64,000 nucleotides of DNA from Jonesiaceae bacterium BS-20. Lineage in GTDB: Bacteria; Actinomycetota; Actinomycetes; Actinomycetales; Cellulomonadaceae. The translations under genes were made by a program, and so were the position numbers. The stretch lies in contig CP146203.1 of the NCBI GenBank assembly GCA_039995105.1, forward strand, positions 124,001 to 188,000. Direction: 5' to 3'. Shown piece by piece: positions 29,527 to 38,331 of this stretch. The first letter of the stretch is position 1. Each line of letters begins with the position of its first letter. Below the pieces are notes generated by a model, which worked only from the letters and a program-made list of their open reading frames with translations, ran no database searches and was not told where the DNA came from.

Positions 29527-30270
29527 ATGACATACACCCTTGTACTGCTCCGCCACGGCGAGAGCGACTGGAACGAAAAGAACCTCTTCACCGGCTGGGT
29601 GGACGTAGACCTGACGGAGAAGGGTCGCGGCGAAGCAATCCGCGGCGGCGAACTCTTGAAGGAAGCCGGCATTCTGCCTGACGTAGTTCACACGTCACTG
29701 CAGCGCCGTGCAATCACCACGGCCAACCTGTCCCTGAACGCGGCCGACCGCCACTGGATCCCAGTGAAGCGCGACTGGCGCCTCAACGAGCGTCACTACG
29801 GCGCTCTACAGGGTAAGGACAAAGCACAGACCCTTGCCGAGTACGGCGAAGAGCAGTTCATGCTGTGGCGCCGTTCCTACGACACCCCACCACCTGCGAT
29901 TGAGACCGGTTCCGAGTTCTCACAGGACTCCGACCCACGCTACACGGGCGCAGCCGCTGAGGTTCGCACCGAGTGCCTCAAGGACGTGCTGGAGCGCGAG
30001 ATCCCTTACTGGGAGACCGAAATCAAGAGCGACCTCAAGGACGGAAAGACCGTTCTGATTGCCGCACACGGTAACTCCTTGCGCGCACTGGTGAAGCTCC
30101 TTGATGAGATCTCAGACGAGGACATTGCCTCACTGAACATCCCAACCGGTATGCCACTGGTTTATGAGCTTGATGAGAACTTCAAGCCAATCACCAAGGG
30201 CGGCCGCTACCTGGACCCTGAGGCTGCTGCTAAGGCTGCCGCTGCGGTAGCAAACCAGGGTAAGAAGTAG
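29527..30270 (+). CDS. gpmA: 2,3-bisphosphoglycerate-dependent phosphoglycerate mutase
   Basis: Interconverts 3- and 2-phosphoglycerate in glycolysis. 247 residues; the phosphohistidine motif [18 protein letters not shown] is at residues 7-24, with [23 protein letters not shown] and the second catalytic histidine in [10 protein letters not shown]. The C-terminus is Ala/Lys-rich. Ends at a long bidirectional hairpin shared with phoU. Confidence 0.97.
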   Translation: MTYTLVLLRHGESDWNEKNLFTGWVDVDLTEKGRGEAIRGGELLKEAGILPDVVHTSLQRRAITTANLSLNAADRHWIPVKRDWRLNERHYGALQGKDKAQTLAEYGEEQFMLWRRSYDTPPPAIETGSEFSQDSDPRYTGAAAEVRTECLKDVLEREIPYWETEIKSDLKDGKTVLIAAHGNSLRALVKLLDEISDEDIASLNIPTGMPLVYELDENFKPITKGGRYLDPEAAAKAAAAVANQGKK

Positions 30271-30332
30271 TCGCTCCTTGACCTAACACGGACAGCGGTT
30301 GAACAAACACCGTTGACCCCCACTTGTCGACT

Positions 30333-30392
30333 TTGGTAGATCGCCCCCGAGATTAGCGGAACGAATCCGCAATCTCGGGGGCGATCTACCAA
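30333..30392. terminator. Long perfect hairpin between convergent gpmA and phoU
   Basis: Arms of 22 bases (30333-30354 and 30371-30392) are fully complementary, and the 16-base loop holds a further 5-bp stem (30356-30360 with 30366-30370). No strong T-run lies on either side. Its place between convergent genes suggests a bidirectional terminator. Confidence 0.75.
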
Positions 30393-30416
30393 TCTCAGTG
30401 AGGTGGGGAGTCTCGG

Positions 30417-31073
30417 TTAGGAAACTTGCGCCTCGTCGAAGTCGCCGGTCACCAGGAATGACATGCGCTGCGCAATGGAAACCGCGTGGTCCCCAAACCG
30501 CTCGAAGTAGCGCGACAGCAGCGTCAGATCCACGGTCTGCTGTGCGGTGCCCTCCCAGTCGTCGCTCAAGATGGATACAAACACGGTGTTGTGCAGGTCG
30601 TCGAGCAGGTCGTCATCGCGTTGAATGTTACTGCCCACCTCGAGATCGTGCGAGGCCAATAGCGTGTGCGTCCGGTTAGCTACGCGCATTGCGGCGGCGC
30701 TCATGGCCTCAAACGTTGGGGCAAGAGGCGTTGCCACCGCGTTCTTTGGGAACGAGCGGCGGGCCACAGAAGCAATGTGCCGGGCCAGGTCTCCCATGCG
30801 TTCTAAACTCGCGCTGATGCGCAGCGCTGAGACCACCACGCGCAGGTCAGTGGCAACGGGCTGCTGCTGAGCTAGGAGCAGGATGCAACGCTCGTCAAGG
30901 TTGCGCTCTAGCTCGTCAATAAAGCGGTCCTCATCGATGACCTTTTGGGCCAGCGGTAGGTCGCCGTTCAGCAGCGCGGTCGATGCCTGTTGCATGGCTT
31001 CCTTGACCAGCAAGGACATTTTGGTCAGGTCATCGCCGACGGCCTGTAGTTCAGATTCAAAGATCTTGCGCAC
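30417..31073 (-). CDS. phoU: Phosphate-signalling regulator PhoU
   Basis: Links the Pst transporter to the SenX3-type kinase and damps phosphate signalling when phosphate is plentiful. 218 residues of two repeated three-helix PhoU bundles, with metal-binding motifs of the DEDRFIDELE type in the first and a matching ERFGDHAVSIAQR in the second. AAAGGAG precedes the GTG at 31073. Divergent from senX3, with pstSCAB 7 kb away. Confidence 0.95.
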   Translation of the reverse strand: MRKIFESELQAVGDDLTKMSLLVKEAMQQASTALLNGDLPLAQKVIDEDRFIDELERNLDERCILLLAQQQPVATDLRVVVSALRISASLERMGDLARHIASVARRSFPKNAVATPLAPTFEAMSAAAMRVANRTHTLLASHDLEVGSNIQRDDDLLDDLHNTVFVSILSDDWEGTAQQTVDLTLLSRYFERFGDHAVSIAQRMSFLVTGDFDEAQVS

Positions 31074-31155
31074 TTTTCTCCTTTATAACGCTGCGCTAGT
31101 ACGGCACGGCGCATGCTTGTTAGCCCTAACTATCGCGCGGTCAAGTGGTCAAAGC

Positions 31156-31173
31156 TGAACCACTAAGTGAACA
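31156..31173 (-). promoter_or_regulatory. Possible RegX3/PhoP-type box between phoU and senX3
   Basis: On the minus strand this region reads GTTCACTTAGTGGTTCA, two GTTCA units spaced 12 bases apart, close to the 11-base direct repeats of PhoP-family sites. It could regulate phoU or the divergent senX3 pair. The spacing is off by one, so support is weak. Confidence 0.3.
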
Positions 31174-31285
31174 CCGAGTGACTTGCCCATGAATTCTTGT
31201 GCTCTGACGCGGCGGGGGCCTTGGAAACCCAATGAACTTGGGCCGCCCCGGCTGACGGATTGCTTGCTGAACAAGTTTCTGCCCG

Positions 31286-31299
31286 TAGGCTAGTGCCTG
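31286..31299 (+). promoter_or_regulatory. Leaderless-type promoter of senX3
   Basis: TAGGCT at 31286-31291 is followed seven bases later by GTG at 31299 with no ribosome site. This supports the GTG over the TTG at 31260, which would lie upstream of the -10 box. Confidence 0.5.
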
Positions 31300-32480
31300 T
31301 GAATGAGATTGGTTATTTGATTGCGGGCCTCACCGGCTTAGCAACCGGGGTGTTTGCCGCACTGGCGTTCCGATTTTCGGAGCGTCAACAGCGGCGGGTA
31401 CCGGACCGGGAAAAGCCCGAGCTGGATGACGGCGTTATCCGAGTGTTGGCCGTGCTGCGCTCTGCCGCGGTGGTGCTGCGTCAAGACGAATCCGTGGCCA
31501 GAGCAAGTGCCGCCGCGTATTCTCTCGGTGTGGTTCGAGGCGACCGAATTGTGCACCCGGCCATCCAAGAGATGATTGATAAGGTCCGCCGCTCCGGTGA
31601 GATCGCTGATGAAGAACTTGAACTGCCTCGCGGCCCGGTAGGGCGCGGCAGGGTCATGCTCCAGGTGCGGGTAGCCCAGCTGGATGGCCAGCACATTGTT
31701 GTCCTCGCGGAGGATCGCACCGAATCCAAACGTATTGAGACTATTCGGCGTGACTTTACCGTCAACGTTTCCCATGAACTCAAGACCCCGGTTGGGGCGA
31801 TCGGTCTGCTAGCCGAGACCCTGCAGGACGCCGCCGAAGACCCCGATGCCGTGCGCCACTTTGCGGGCCGAATGCAGCAGGAATCGAAGCGCCTGGCGGC
31901 GCTTGTCCAAGAGATCATTGAGCTGTCCCGCCTGCAACTCAAAGGCTCGGAACACCCGGTCTCGATTGTGAGTGTGGACGGCGTGATCTCGGAGGCGATC
32001 GACCGGGTCAGGGTTGTTGCCCACGACAAAGACATCACGATTTCCGTTAAGGGAGACCCGGATTCTTATCTGTACGGTGATCACAACCTGTTGGTGACTG
32101 CGGTGCGTAACCTTGTTGATAACGCGATTTCTTATTCACCCGAGCACACCACGGTAGGTATTGGTGTGGGCAGACGCGGAGAGCTCGTTGAGATCTCCGT
32201 GGTGGACCAGGGCATTGGTATTACCCCGGAACAACAGAGCCGAATCTTTGAGCGATTCTATCGGGTTGACCCGGCACGCTCACGCGCTACCGGCGGAACC
32301 GGGCTGGGGTTGTCTATTGTTAAGCACGTAGCCGCAGATCATGGCGGCGACGTGAGTATCTGGTCCCAAGCGGGCCGGGGCTCCACATTTACCTTACGTA
32401 TTCCGGCTGCGGCCGACATTCAGATCCCAACAACTGATCCGGAACCCGTAACCGGCACGTCAGGAGAGAATAATTCATGA
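31299..32480 (+). CDS. senX3: Phosphate-sensing histidine kinase SenX3
   Basis: Membrane histidine kinase of the phosphate-limitation system. From the GTG at 31299, 393 residues: one transmembrane segment near 3-22, a PAS-like sensor region (about 50-135), HisKA with the phosphorylated His159 in NVSHELKTP, and an HATPase domain (NLVDNAISYSPE, DQGIGI, GGTGLGLSIVKH). The ATGA overlap with regX3 shows coupled translation. The region before the GTG appears untranslated. Confidence 0.93.
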   Translation: MNEIGYLIAGLTGLATGVFAALAFRFSERQQRRVPDREKPELDDGVIRVLAVLRSAAVVLRQDESVARASAAAYSLGVVRGDRIVHPAIQEMIDKVRRSGEIADEELELPRGPVGRGRVMLQVRVAQLDGQHIVVLAEDRTESKRIETIRRDFTVNVSHELKTPVGAIGLLAETLQDAAEDPDAVRHFAGRMQQESKRLAALVQEIIELSRLQLKGSEHPVSIVSVDGVISEAIDRVRVVAHDKDITISVKGDPDSYLYGDHNLLVTAVRNLVDNAISYSPEHTTVGIGVGRRGELVEISVVDQGIGITPEQQSRIFERFYRVDPARSRATGGTGLGLSIVKHVAADHGGDVSIWSQAGRGSTFTLRIPAAADIQIPTTDPEPVTGTSGENNS

Positions 32481-33184
32481 CTCGTATTTTGATTGTCGAG
32501 GACGAAGAGTCCTACCGTGAACCGTTGACCTACCAACTGAAGCGCGAAGGGTATGAAGTCGACGCGGTGGCCAACGGCCCCGATGCCCTTGTGGCCTACG
32601 ACTTTGCCAAGCCTGACCTAGTCTTGTTAGACCTGATGCTGCCGGGGCTCTCTGGAACCGAGGTATGCCGTGAGCTGCGTAAGCGCGGGGATGTCCCGGT
32701 CATCATGCTGACGGCCAAGGACTCCGAGATCGACAAGATTGTGGGTCTAGAGATTGGCGCGGATGACTACGTCACCAAGCCGTATTCGTTCCGTGAATTG
32801 CTGGCTCGAATGCGCGCGATCCTGCGCCGTAAACAGACCAGTCAAGATCCAGCCCCAGTTGTGGTTGAAGAAGACGAGGAAGCCCTGCTGGTAGGTGGCC
32901 CGGTGACCATGAACGTCGAGCGCCACGTTGTCACAGTGCGCGGAATTGATACATCATTCCCGCTAAAAGAGTTTGAACTGCTTGAGTTTTTGTTACGCAA
33001 CGTAGGCCGGGTCCTGACCCGTGGCCAGTTGATCGATCGCGTTTGGGGGAGCGACTACGTGGGGGACACCAAGACTCTCGACGTTCACATCAAGCGGATT
33101 CGTGCCAAGATTGAGCAGGATCCGTCGACCCCACAATTAGTCCAAACCGTGCGGGGGCTGGGCTACAAATACGAAGAAGTGTAG
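32477..33184 (+). CDS. regX3: Response regulator RegX3
   Basis: OmpR/PhoB-type DNA-binding regulator phosphorylated by SenX3. 235 residues: receiver domain with the phospho-acceptor Asp52 (LLDLMLPG) and Lys of TKPYSFRELLARM, then a winged-helix domain (LTRGQLIDRVWG, VHIKRIRAKIE, VRGLGYKYEE). Expected to activate pstSCAB and other phosphate genes; the box at 38219-38240 is a likely target. Confidence 0.95.
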   Translation: MTRILIVEDEESYREPLTYQLKREGYEVDAVANGPDALVAYDFAKPDLVLLDLMLPGLSGTEVCRELRKRGDVPVIMLTAKDSEIDKIVGLEIGADDYVTKPYSFRELLARMRAILRRKQTSQDPAPVVVEEDEEALLVGGPVTMNVERHVVTVRGIDTSFPLKEFELLEFLLRNVGRVLTRGQLIDRVWGSDYVGDTKTLDVHIKRIRAKIEQDPSTPQLVQTVRGLGYKYEEV

Positions 33185-33217
33185 CTTTGCGCTGAACCTT
33201 CCCACCGGTGATCAGTT

Positions 33218-33244
33218 GATTGGCACCAATCGTTGGTGCCAATC
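33218..33244 (+). terminator. Hairpin after regX3
   Basis: Perfect 12-base arms at 33218-33229 and 33233-33244 with a 3-base loop. It begins 34 bases after the regX3 stop and probably ends the senX3-regX3 transcript. No T-run follows. Confidence 0.6.
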
Positions 33245-33334
33245 GACGGCCGGTCGAGTTGGGGCCGCAATGATACCGGTATCAAAACGGAGCGGTCATC
33301 CTGTTCAATAGCCTCGAGAACTGCTACTCTGCTA

Positions 33335-33352
33335 GATGTTTGGGTAAACATC
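33335..33352. promoter_or_regulatory. Operator-like palindrome upstream of the GH43 gene
   Basis: GATGTTT and AAACATC are perfect 7-base arms around GGGT. It lies 40 bases before the ATG, just after TACTCT at 33325-33330, where a repressor of the LacI or similar type could block transcription of the glycosidase. The regulator is not in the window. Confidence 0.4.
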
Positions 33353-33391
33353 GTGCCGGTTAGCGGTACTGAGGACAAGGAAGCCTTTTAC

Positions 33392-36328
33392 ATGACGAGG
33401 ACGTCACAGAGCGCCCCGGTGAAGTGGATGCGAACTCGCACCTTCGCCGCTGTGCTGACAACAGTTGCGCTAGGTTGCTCCGGCAGCCTGGCCATTGCGC
33501 CTGCTATCGCGGTGCCCGCAGGGAGCCTTAACGCCATCAGCTCCGTGGTGGGCCAAGATTTGGTGCTTGATCCCGCAGTCGGACTAGCCAGCCCGGTTGA
33601 CGTTGCGGTCGAAGCCGGCAAGAATCCGGCTTTGCCAACCGAAGTTGAGGTCACCACGGCCGGTGGTCAAACGCGCCTGGCTCAGGTGCAGTGGGACGTG
33701 AGCGGATACGAGTTCACCCGCAATTACGATTCCCTAACCGTCTACGGCGAAGCGGAGTCCGTCACGGTTCAAGCAACCGTGCACATCATCCCGGAAGGTC
33801 TTACCTACTTCATTGACTCTGGAAGCAGCAAGGACGGCTCAGCTGCCTTCGACGCTGTTCTCGCAGCCAAGGGGCTGGAACTTGCCAACCAAACGGCAGA
33901 CCAGCAGGCATCGGGAAACGCTTGGGGTTACCTAGCCGCAGGAGTCGACGGCACCCGCTCAAGCGGCAGTGCAGCAAACAAGTTCCAAAATGGACTGTAC
34001 GGCAAGAACAACTCGGCCGAACGGATCACCTACGTGCTACCGGACGTAGCCGCGGGAACCTACACCGTGACCTCGGGCGCAACCGAATGGTGGTCCGGGC
34101 CGCGCACCATGATCGCATCGGTTACGACCGCGGATGGAACCGCGGCAGACTTGGGCGCAGCGTATACCGTCAATGGATCCAAACGCGAAGCGATCGTGAC
34201 CGGCACAATCGTGCAGCCCCAAGATGGCGAGCTTCGTTTTGAGGTGCGGCGCTCGGCAGGCACCGAGGCCCCCGTGATCGCATGGTTGGCCGTTGCCGCC
34301 GGTGAGGTCGAGGTCCCAACCGTCAAGGAAGAACTAGCCGCCCCGGTTGCCTCCCTGGCCGCGGGTGCTTACAACAAGACGCAGCGCGTTGAACTGAGTT
34401 CAGCTACCGCCGATGCCGCAATCTTTTACACCCTGGACGGCTCCACGCCATCCAAGGCAACCGGTGAACTGTACACCGACGCAATCACGCTTGACAGCAC
34501 CACGACCCTCAAGGCCGTAGCGTTTAAAAATGGGCACGCCAGCGCGGTCATGAGTTCTGCATACCGGATTGAAATTGCCCCCGAGGGTGGCTATGAAGCC
34601 GTTCCGGTGGGGCAAACCTGGTTTGACACCGATGGCAACTCAATTCAGGCCCACGGCGGTGGCTTCCTGCAAAAGGACGGCTGGTACTACTGGGTTGGGG
34701 AAAACAAAGCCCACAACGGAGCCTCCCTGCACGCGGTAAGCCTGTACCGCTCACAGGACCTGAAAAACTGGGAATTCCTGAACAACATCATTACGACCGA
34801 GACTGCCGGCGTTTGTGAAACCGGAACCTACACGGACGCGAGCTGCAAGATCGAGCGCCCAAAGTTGGTCTACAACGAGCTGACGGACACCTACGTGGTT
34901 TGGGGTCACTGGGAAACCAAGGATTCCTACTCGGCTTCCCACCTCATTGTGGCCACGAGCAAGACCATCGACGGCGACTACGAGGTTGTGCGTAACTACC
35001 GCCCTGGAGTAGGCGAGGTCTCGACCGAGCATGCGGACCCAACCTACCCGGGCACCGACGGCAAATGGGGCTACGGCTCCCGTGACTTCACGGTCTTCAA
35101 AGACCCGGATTCCGATGCCGCATTCCTGATTTCCGCAGAAGACCACACGACCATGCGGGTATACCCGCTCACCGCGGACTACACGGACGTGGACTGGGAA
35201 AACTCCTACCAGCTCTTTATCGATGCCGGGCGTGAGGCACCAGCCGTAGTCAAGATTGATGGCACCTATTACGTGCTGACTTCTGGACAGTCCGGTTGGC
35301 AACCAAACCAAACCTATGTGGCCTCAACCAAGGACCTGTCCAAGGCTGACGGTTGGAGCGAGCTTGAGCCGGTTGGCAACAACACGAGCTTTGCCTCCCA
35401 GCCCACCAACATCATGACCATTGAGGGACAAGACGGAAACCGGTCCTACATTTACATGGGTGACCGTTGGGTCATGGGTGAGCTCGGTGCGTCAACCTAC
35501 GTCTGGTTGCCGCTCGAGATTGGCGCAGACGGCGTCAAGCTCGACTTCTACCCGGCCTGGGACTTTGATGTGGAATCCGGGACGGTAACCACCAAGCCAC
35601 TCGAGCTTGTTTCCGAGGGCAAACCGGTTGCTGCTTCTGCGGGTGCAAACCCGCAGATCGCAAACGATGGGTACTACTTCAACCTGAACAAGCACGGTGA
35701 GAGCTCGGCGTACTGGCAGCCCAGTTCGGTTCCGTTCTTCTGGTCCGTGGATCTTGAAGAGCCAACCGACCTAGGCCGCATTGACCTCGCCTGGAACAGC
35801 CACAACGGGTCAGAGCCGTATGCCGCTTACACCATCTCCGGTTCAAACGATGGCGTCACCTGGACCAAGTTGGCATCAAACCTGAACAACAAGCAGGTAG
35901 GGTTCACCAGCGAAAATCTGACTGGAACCTACCAGCACGTGCGCGTTGACGTTGCTGAAGTACGCAACATCCACAACGGAAACGAGGCTGCTTGGGCCGC
36001 GGGTCTAGTTGAGGTTCAGGTCTTTGCGCAGGCTCCAGAAATTACCGAGCCTACGCCTGAGCCGACTCCGGAACCAACGCCTGAGCCTTCACCTAAGCCC
36101 ACCGAGCCGGGATCAGAACTGCCCGGTGGGGACGGCGGCAACGCCGGTGCTGGGGACGCCGATGGTGGAGCTACCGATGGCGTGGATACCGATGACACCA
36201 CGACCGGCGGCGATTCCGCAGATGACCTGGCACAAACCGGTGCCCAAGTCATGGTGCCGGTCATGGCTGGTCTGCTGTTGCTGGTGGCCGGCGGGGGACT
36301 GTTGTTCCTGCGCCGCCGCACCGCCTAG
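33392..36328 (+). CDS. Sortase-anchored multidomain GH43 glycoside hydrolase
   Basis: Secreted cell-surface glycosidase of 978 residues; the ATG at 33392 follows AAGGAAG. Parts in order: signal peptide (about 1-40), Ig-like domain (about 50-130), a carbohydrate-binding-like beta domain (about 136-305), a chitobiase-type Ig domain (about 316-390, YTLDGSTPS), a five-bladed GH43 domain (about 403-732, with GWYYWVGENK and IERPKLVYN), a discoidin (F5/8 C) domain (about 743-880), a Pro/Glu/Thr linker, then the sorting signal LAQTG at 946-950, a membrane segment and a basic tail. The ERPK motif and lengths resemble the GH43 group acting on beta-1,3-galactan, an inference only. LAQTG points to a class E sortase. 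Confidence 0.88.
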   Translation: MTRTSQSAPVKWMRTRTFAAVLTTVALGCSGSLAIAPAIAVPAGSLNAISSVVGQDLVLDPAVGLASPVDVAVEAGKNPALPTEVEVTTAGGQTRLAQVQWDVSGYEFTRNYDSLTVYGEAESVTVQATVHIIPEGLTYFIDSGSSKDGSAAFDAVLAAKGLELANQTADQQASGNAWGYLAAGVDGTRSSGSAANKFQNGLYGKNNSAERITYVLPDVAAGTYTVTSGATEWWSGPRTMIASVTTADGTAADLGAAYTVNGSKREAIVTGTIVQPQDGELRFEVRRSAGTEAPVIAWLAVAAGEVEVPTVKEELAAPVASLAAGAYNKTQRVELSSATADAAIFYTLDGSTPSKATGELYTDAITLDSTTTLKAVAFKNGHASAVMSSAYRIEIAPEGGYEAVPVGQTWFDTDGNSIQAHGGGFLQKDGWYYWVGENKAHNGASLHAVSLYRSQDLKNWEFLNNIITTETAGVCETGTYTDASCKIERPKLVYNELTDTYVVWGHWETKDSYSASHLIVATSKTIDGDYEVVRNYRPGVGEVSTEHADPTYPGTDGKWGYGSRDFTVFKDPDSDAAFLISAEDHTTMRVYPLTADYTDVDWENSYQLFIDAGREAPAVVKIDGTYYVLTSGQSGWQPNQTYVASTKDLSKADGWSELEPVGNNTSFASQPTNIMTIEGQDGNRSYIYMGDRWVMGELGASTYVWLPLEIGADGVKLDFYPAWDFDVESGTVTTKPLELVSEGKPVAASAGANPQIANDGYYFNLNKHGESSAYWQPSSVPFFWSVDLEEPTDLGRIDLAWNSHNGSEPYAAYTISGSNDGVTWTKLASNLNNKQVGFTSENLTGTYQHVRVDVAEVRNIHNGNEAAWAAGLVEVQVFAQAPEITEPTPEPTPEPTPEPSPKPTEPGSELPGGDGGNAGAGDADGGATDGVDTDDTTTGGDSADDLAQTGAQVMVPVMAGLLLLVAGGGLLFLRRRTA

Positions 36329-36341
36329 CTAGCAAAGTAAA

Positions 36342-36394
36342 CCGCGAGTCCGCCGGTTCGGGTCCAAAAAGGACCCGAACCGGCGGACTCGCGG
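36342..36394. terminator. Long perfect hairpin between the GH43 gene and the UvrA-like pseudogene
   Basis: Arms of 24 bases (36342-36365 and 36371-36394) pair without mismatch around an AAAAA loop. It lies 14 bases after the GH43 stop, between convergent units. No T-run follows on the plus strand. Confidence 0.75.
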
Positions 36395-36404
36395 CATTGG
36401 ATGA

Positions 36405-38144
36405 CTAACTATTGAGGAACAGCCCTAGGTGCTTCCCGGTTGTGGTGTCAGCGGTAGACAACGCAAGCGGCGTGCCGGTGAAGACCACCTGACCACCGTC
36501 GTGACCGGCGCCCGGACCAAGGGCAATAACCCAGTCACAGTGGGCGACCACGCGCAGGTTGTGCTCGATAACCACAACCGAGCTGCCCTCGGCTACCAGC
36601 TGATCAAGCAAGCCCAACAGGTGGTCAACGTCGGCCATGTTGGATTTAATCAGGGAGCTCTTACCGGATCCGGCAACTCCCGTGACCGCCACGAGCCCGC
36701 CAAGCGGCACGTCAACCGTGACATCCTTGAGATTGTGTTGCTTAGCGCCCGCGATCGTGACGTGGTCGGTCAGTTTCCGTGCCCCACCGTCGCGCTGGGA
36801 CACCGGTTGGGCCAGGTGCCGCCCGGTTAAGGTGTCACTTGCCGCTAGACCGGCGTGGTCACCTTCAAGCATAATTTGGCCACCGTTACTTCCGGCAAGT
36901 GGGCCAAGATCAACAATATGGTCTGCAATCGCAATGACCTCGGGCTTGTGCTCAACCACCAAAATGGTGTTGCCCTTGTTGCGCAGCTCAATGAGGGCCT
37001 CGTTCATCTGCGCATTGTCGTGCGGGTGCAGCCCGACCGTGGGTTCATCAAAAACGTAGGTGATATCGGTCAGCGCGGAGCCAAGGTGGCGCACCATCTT
37101 GACGCGCTGCGCTTCACCACCGGACAGGGTGCCGGACGGCCGGTCCAAACTTAGGTACCCCAGCCCAGTTCTGGTCAGGGATTTCAACAGGTCCATGAGT
37201 TTGTCAGCGATGGGCCCAACCCCAGTGAGGTCTTGGGTTTGCAACCACTGGTACAGATCTGAAATCTGTTTTTCCGATCCCTGAGCAACGTTGATCCCGG
37301 CAACCTTACATTCTTGGGCGGCTTGGTTGAGCCGGGTCCCGTGACCGTTGGGGCAGCTGGCAAACGTTGCGGCCCGGTCCATGAACACCTGAACGGACTA
37401 TTGGGCCTTGTCGCGTTCCTTACTCATGATGGTGCGCTGGACCTTGGGCACCAAACCCTTGTAGGTGGCGCTGTGCGTGCCAATGTTGATCTTGGTGACC
37501 GGCTTGTACAAGAAGTCTTCGAGTTGTTCCGCGGTGAAGGTCTTGATGGGCTGGTCTGCGGGGTACAGCCCACTACCCGCCATGATTTGCCACTACCAGG
37601 CACCAACCTGGAAGTTTGGAACGGTGATGGCCCCATCGTTGAGGGATAGGTTCTCATCAAACAGCTCGGTCAGGTCAAAGGTGTTGACCTGCCCCATGCC
37701 CTCACACGCGAGGCACATGCCATCCGGAGTATATGAAAGATAAGGCGGATGCGCCTCTGACTGCGGGAGCCCCCAAACGCGAGAAGATCACGCGCAGCAT
37801 GGCTGAGGCATCGGTAACCGTACCCACCGTGGACCGAGAGTTAGCGCCCATTGGTACTTGATCCACCACGATAGCCGCGCTGAGGTTGGACAACTCGTCA
37901 ACCTCGGGAATGGCCAGTGACGGCATGAACGACTGCAAGAACGCGGTGTAGGTCTCGTTGATCAGGCGCTGGGACTCGGCAGCGATCATGCCAAACACAG
38001 GTGATGACTTCCCCGACCCGGATACCCCGGTAAATACCGTGATGCGGCGCTTGGGATGGTGAAGCTAATGTCCTTGAGGTTATTGGTGCGGACATCACGG
38101 ACCACAATAAAACTGTGCGAATCGGCTTGCTGGTGTGCGTTCAC
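36405..38144 (-). pseudogene. Decayed UvrA-like ABC ATPase gene
   Basis: Remnant of the two-ATPase UvrA paralogue family. Read from a GTG at 38144, homology (VVRDVRTNNLKDISFTIP) shifts frame near 38065, just before the first Walker A motif (GVSGSGKSS), and shifts again near 37735. In-frame TAG codons interrupt it at about 37594 and at 37398-37400. The last open stretch (37388-36405) keeps the first signature (LSGGEAQRVKM) and Walker B (YVFDEPTVGLHP). In the second ATPase a deletion joins GSGKSSLI directly to the region after Walker B (DVDHLLGLLDQL), removing perhaps 190 residues including its signature. It cannot make a working protein. Confidence 0.88.
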
Positions 38145-38218
38145 GGCGTCAAGAGCTCCTTGGTAAGCGGGGGCTAAATGATAAGCCCAGCCAAGGCGAA
38201 GACCAAAGTCATCCGACT

Positions 38219-38240
38219 GTTCACCTTGAGTTAACCCACT
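38219..38240 (+). promoter_or_regulatory. Probable RegX3/PhoP box upstream of pstS
   Basis: Two direct repeats 11 bases apart, GTTCACCTTGA and GTTAACCCACT, match the PHO-box pattern of actinobacterial PhoP/RegX3. The site lies about 92 bases before the pstS start. Confidence 0.6.
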
Positions 38241-38280
38241 TCCCCTTGTCCCTTCATTTTGGCTCCTTAGGTTTAAGGAG

Positions 38281-38300
38281 TTGGAAGGGAACCCTTCCAA
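38281..38300. promoter_or_regulatory. 20-base palindrome in the pstS leader
   Basis: TTGGAAGGG and CCCTTCCAA flank AA. It sits between the PHO box and the pstS start codon, 31 bases before the latter. It may be an operator or an mRNA hairpin. Confidence 0.45.
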
Positions 38301-38331
38301 CCACAAACTTTTATTTAGATTGGTACACACA

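Noticed and set aside
31260-31298. TTG at 31260 as the senX3 start
   Set aside because: A -10 box lies within this stretch and a GTG follows at leaderless distance; the added residues precede the membrane segment without any conserved character.
36637-37059. Plus-strand reading frames opposite the UvrA-like remnant
   Set aside because: They are shadows of the minus-strand ATPase sequence, with no ribosome site or family motif.
5389-37596. Amber (TAG) suppression, since all in-frame nonsense codons in the two decayed genes are TAG and two stand where Tyr could be
   Set aside because: TAG is used as the normal stop of intact genes here (dacB, tilS, gpmA, regX3), and both genes also carry frameshifts.
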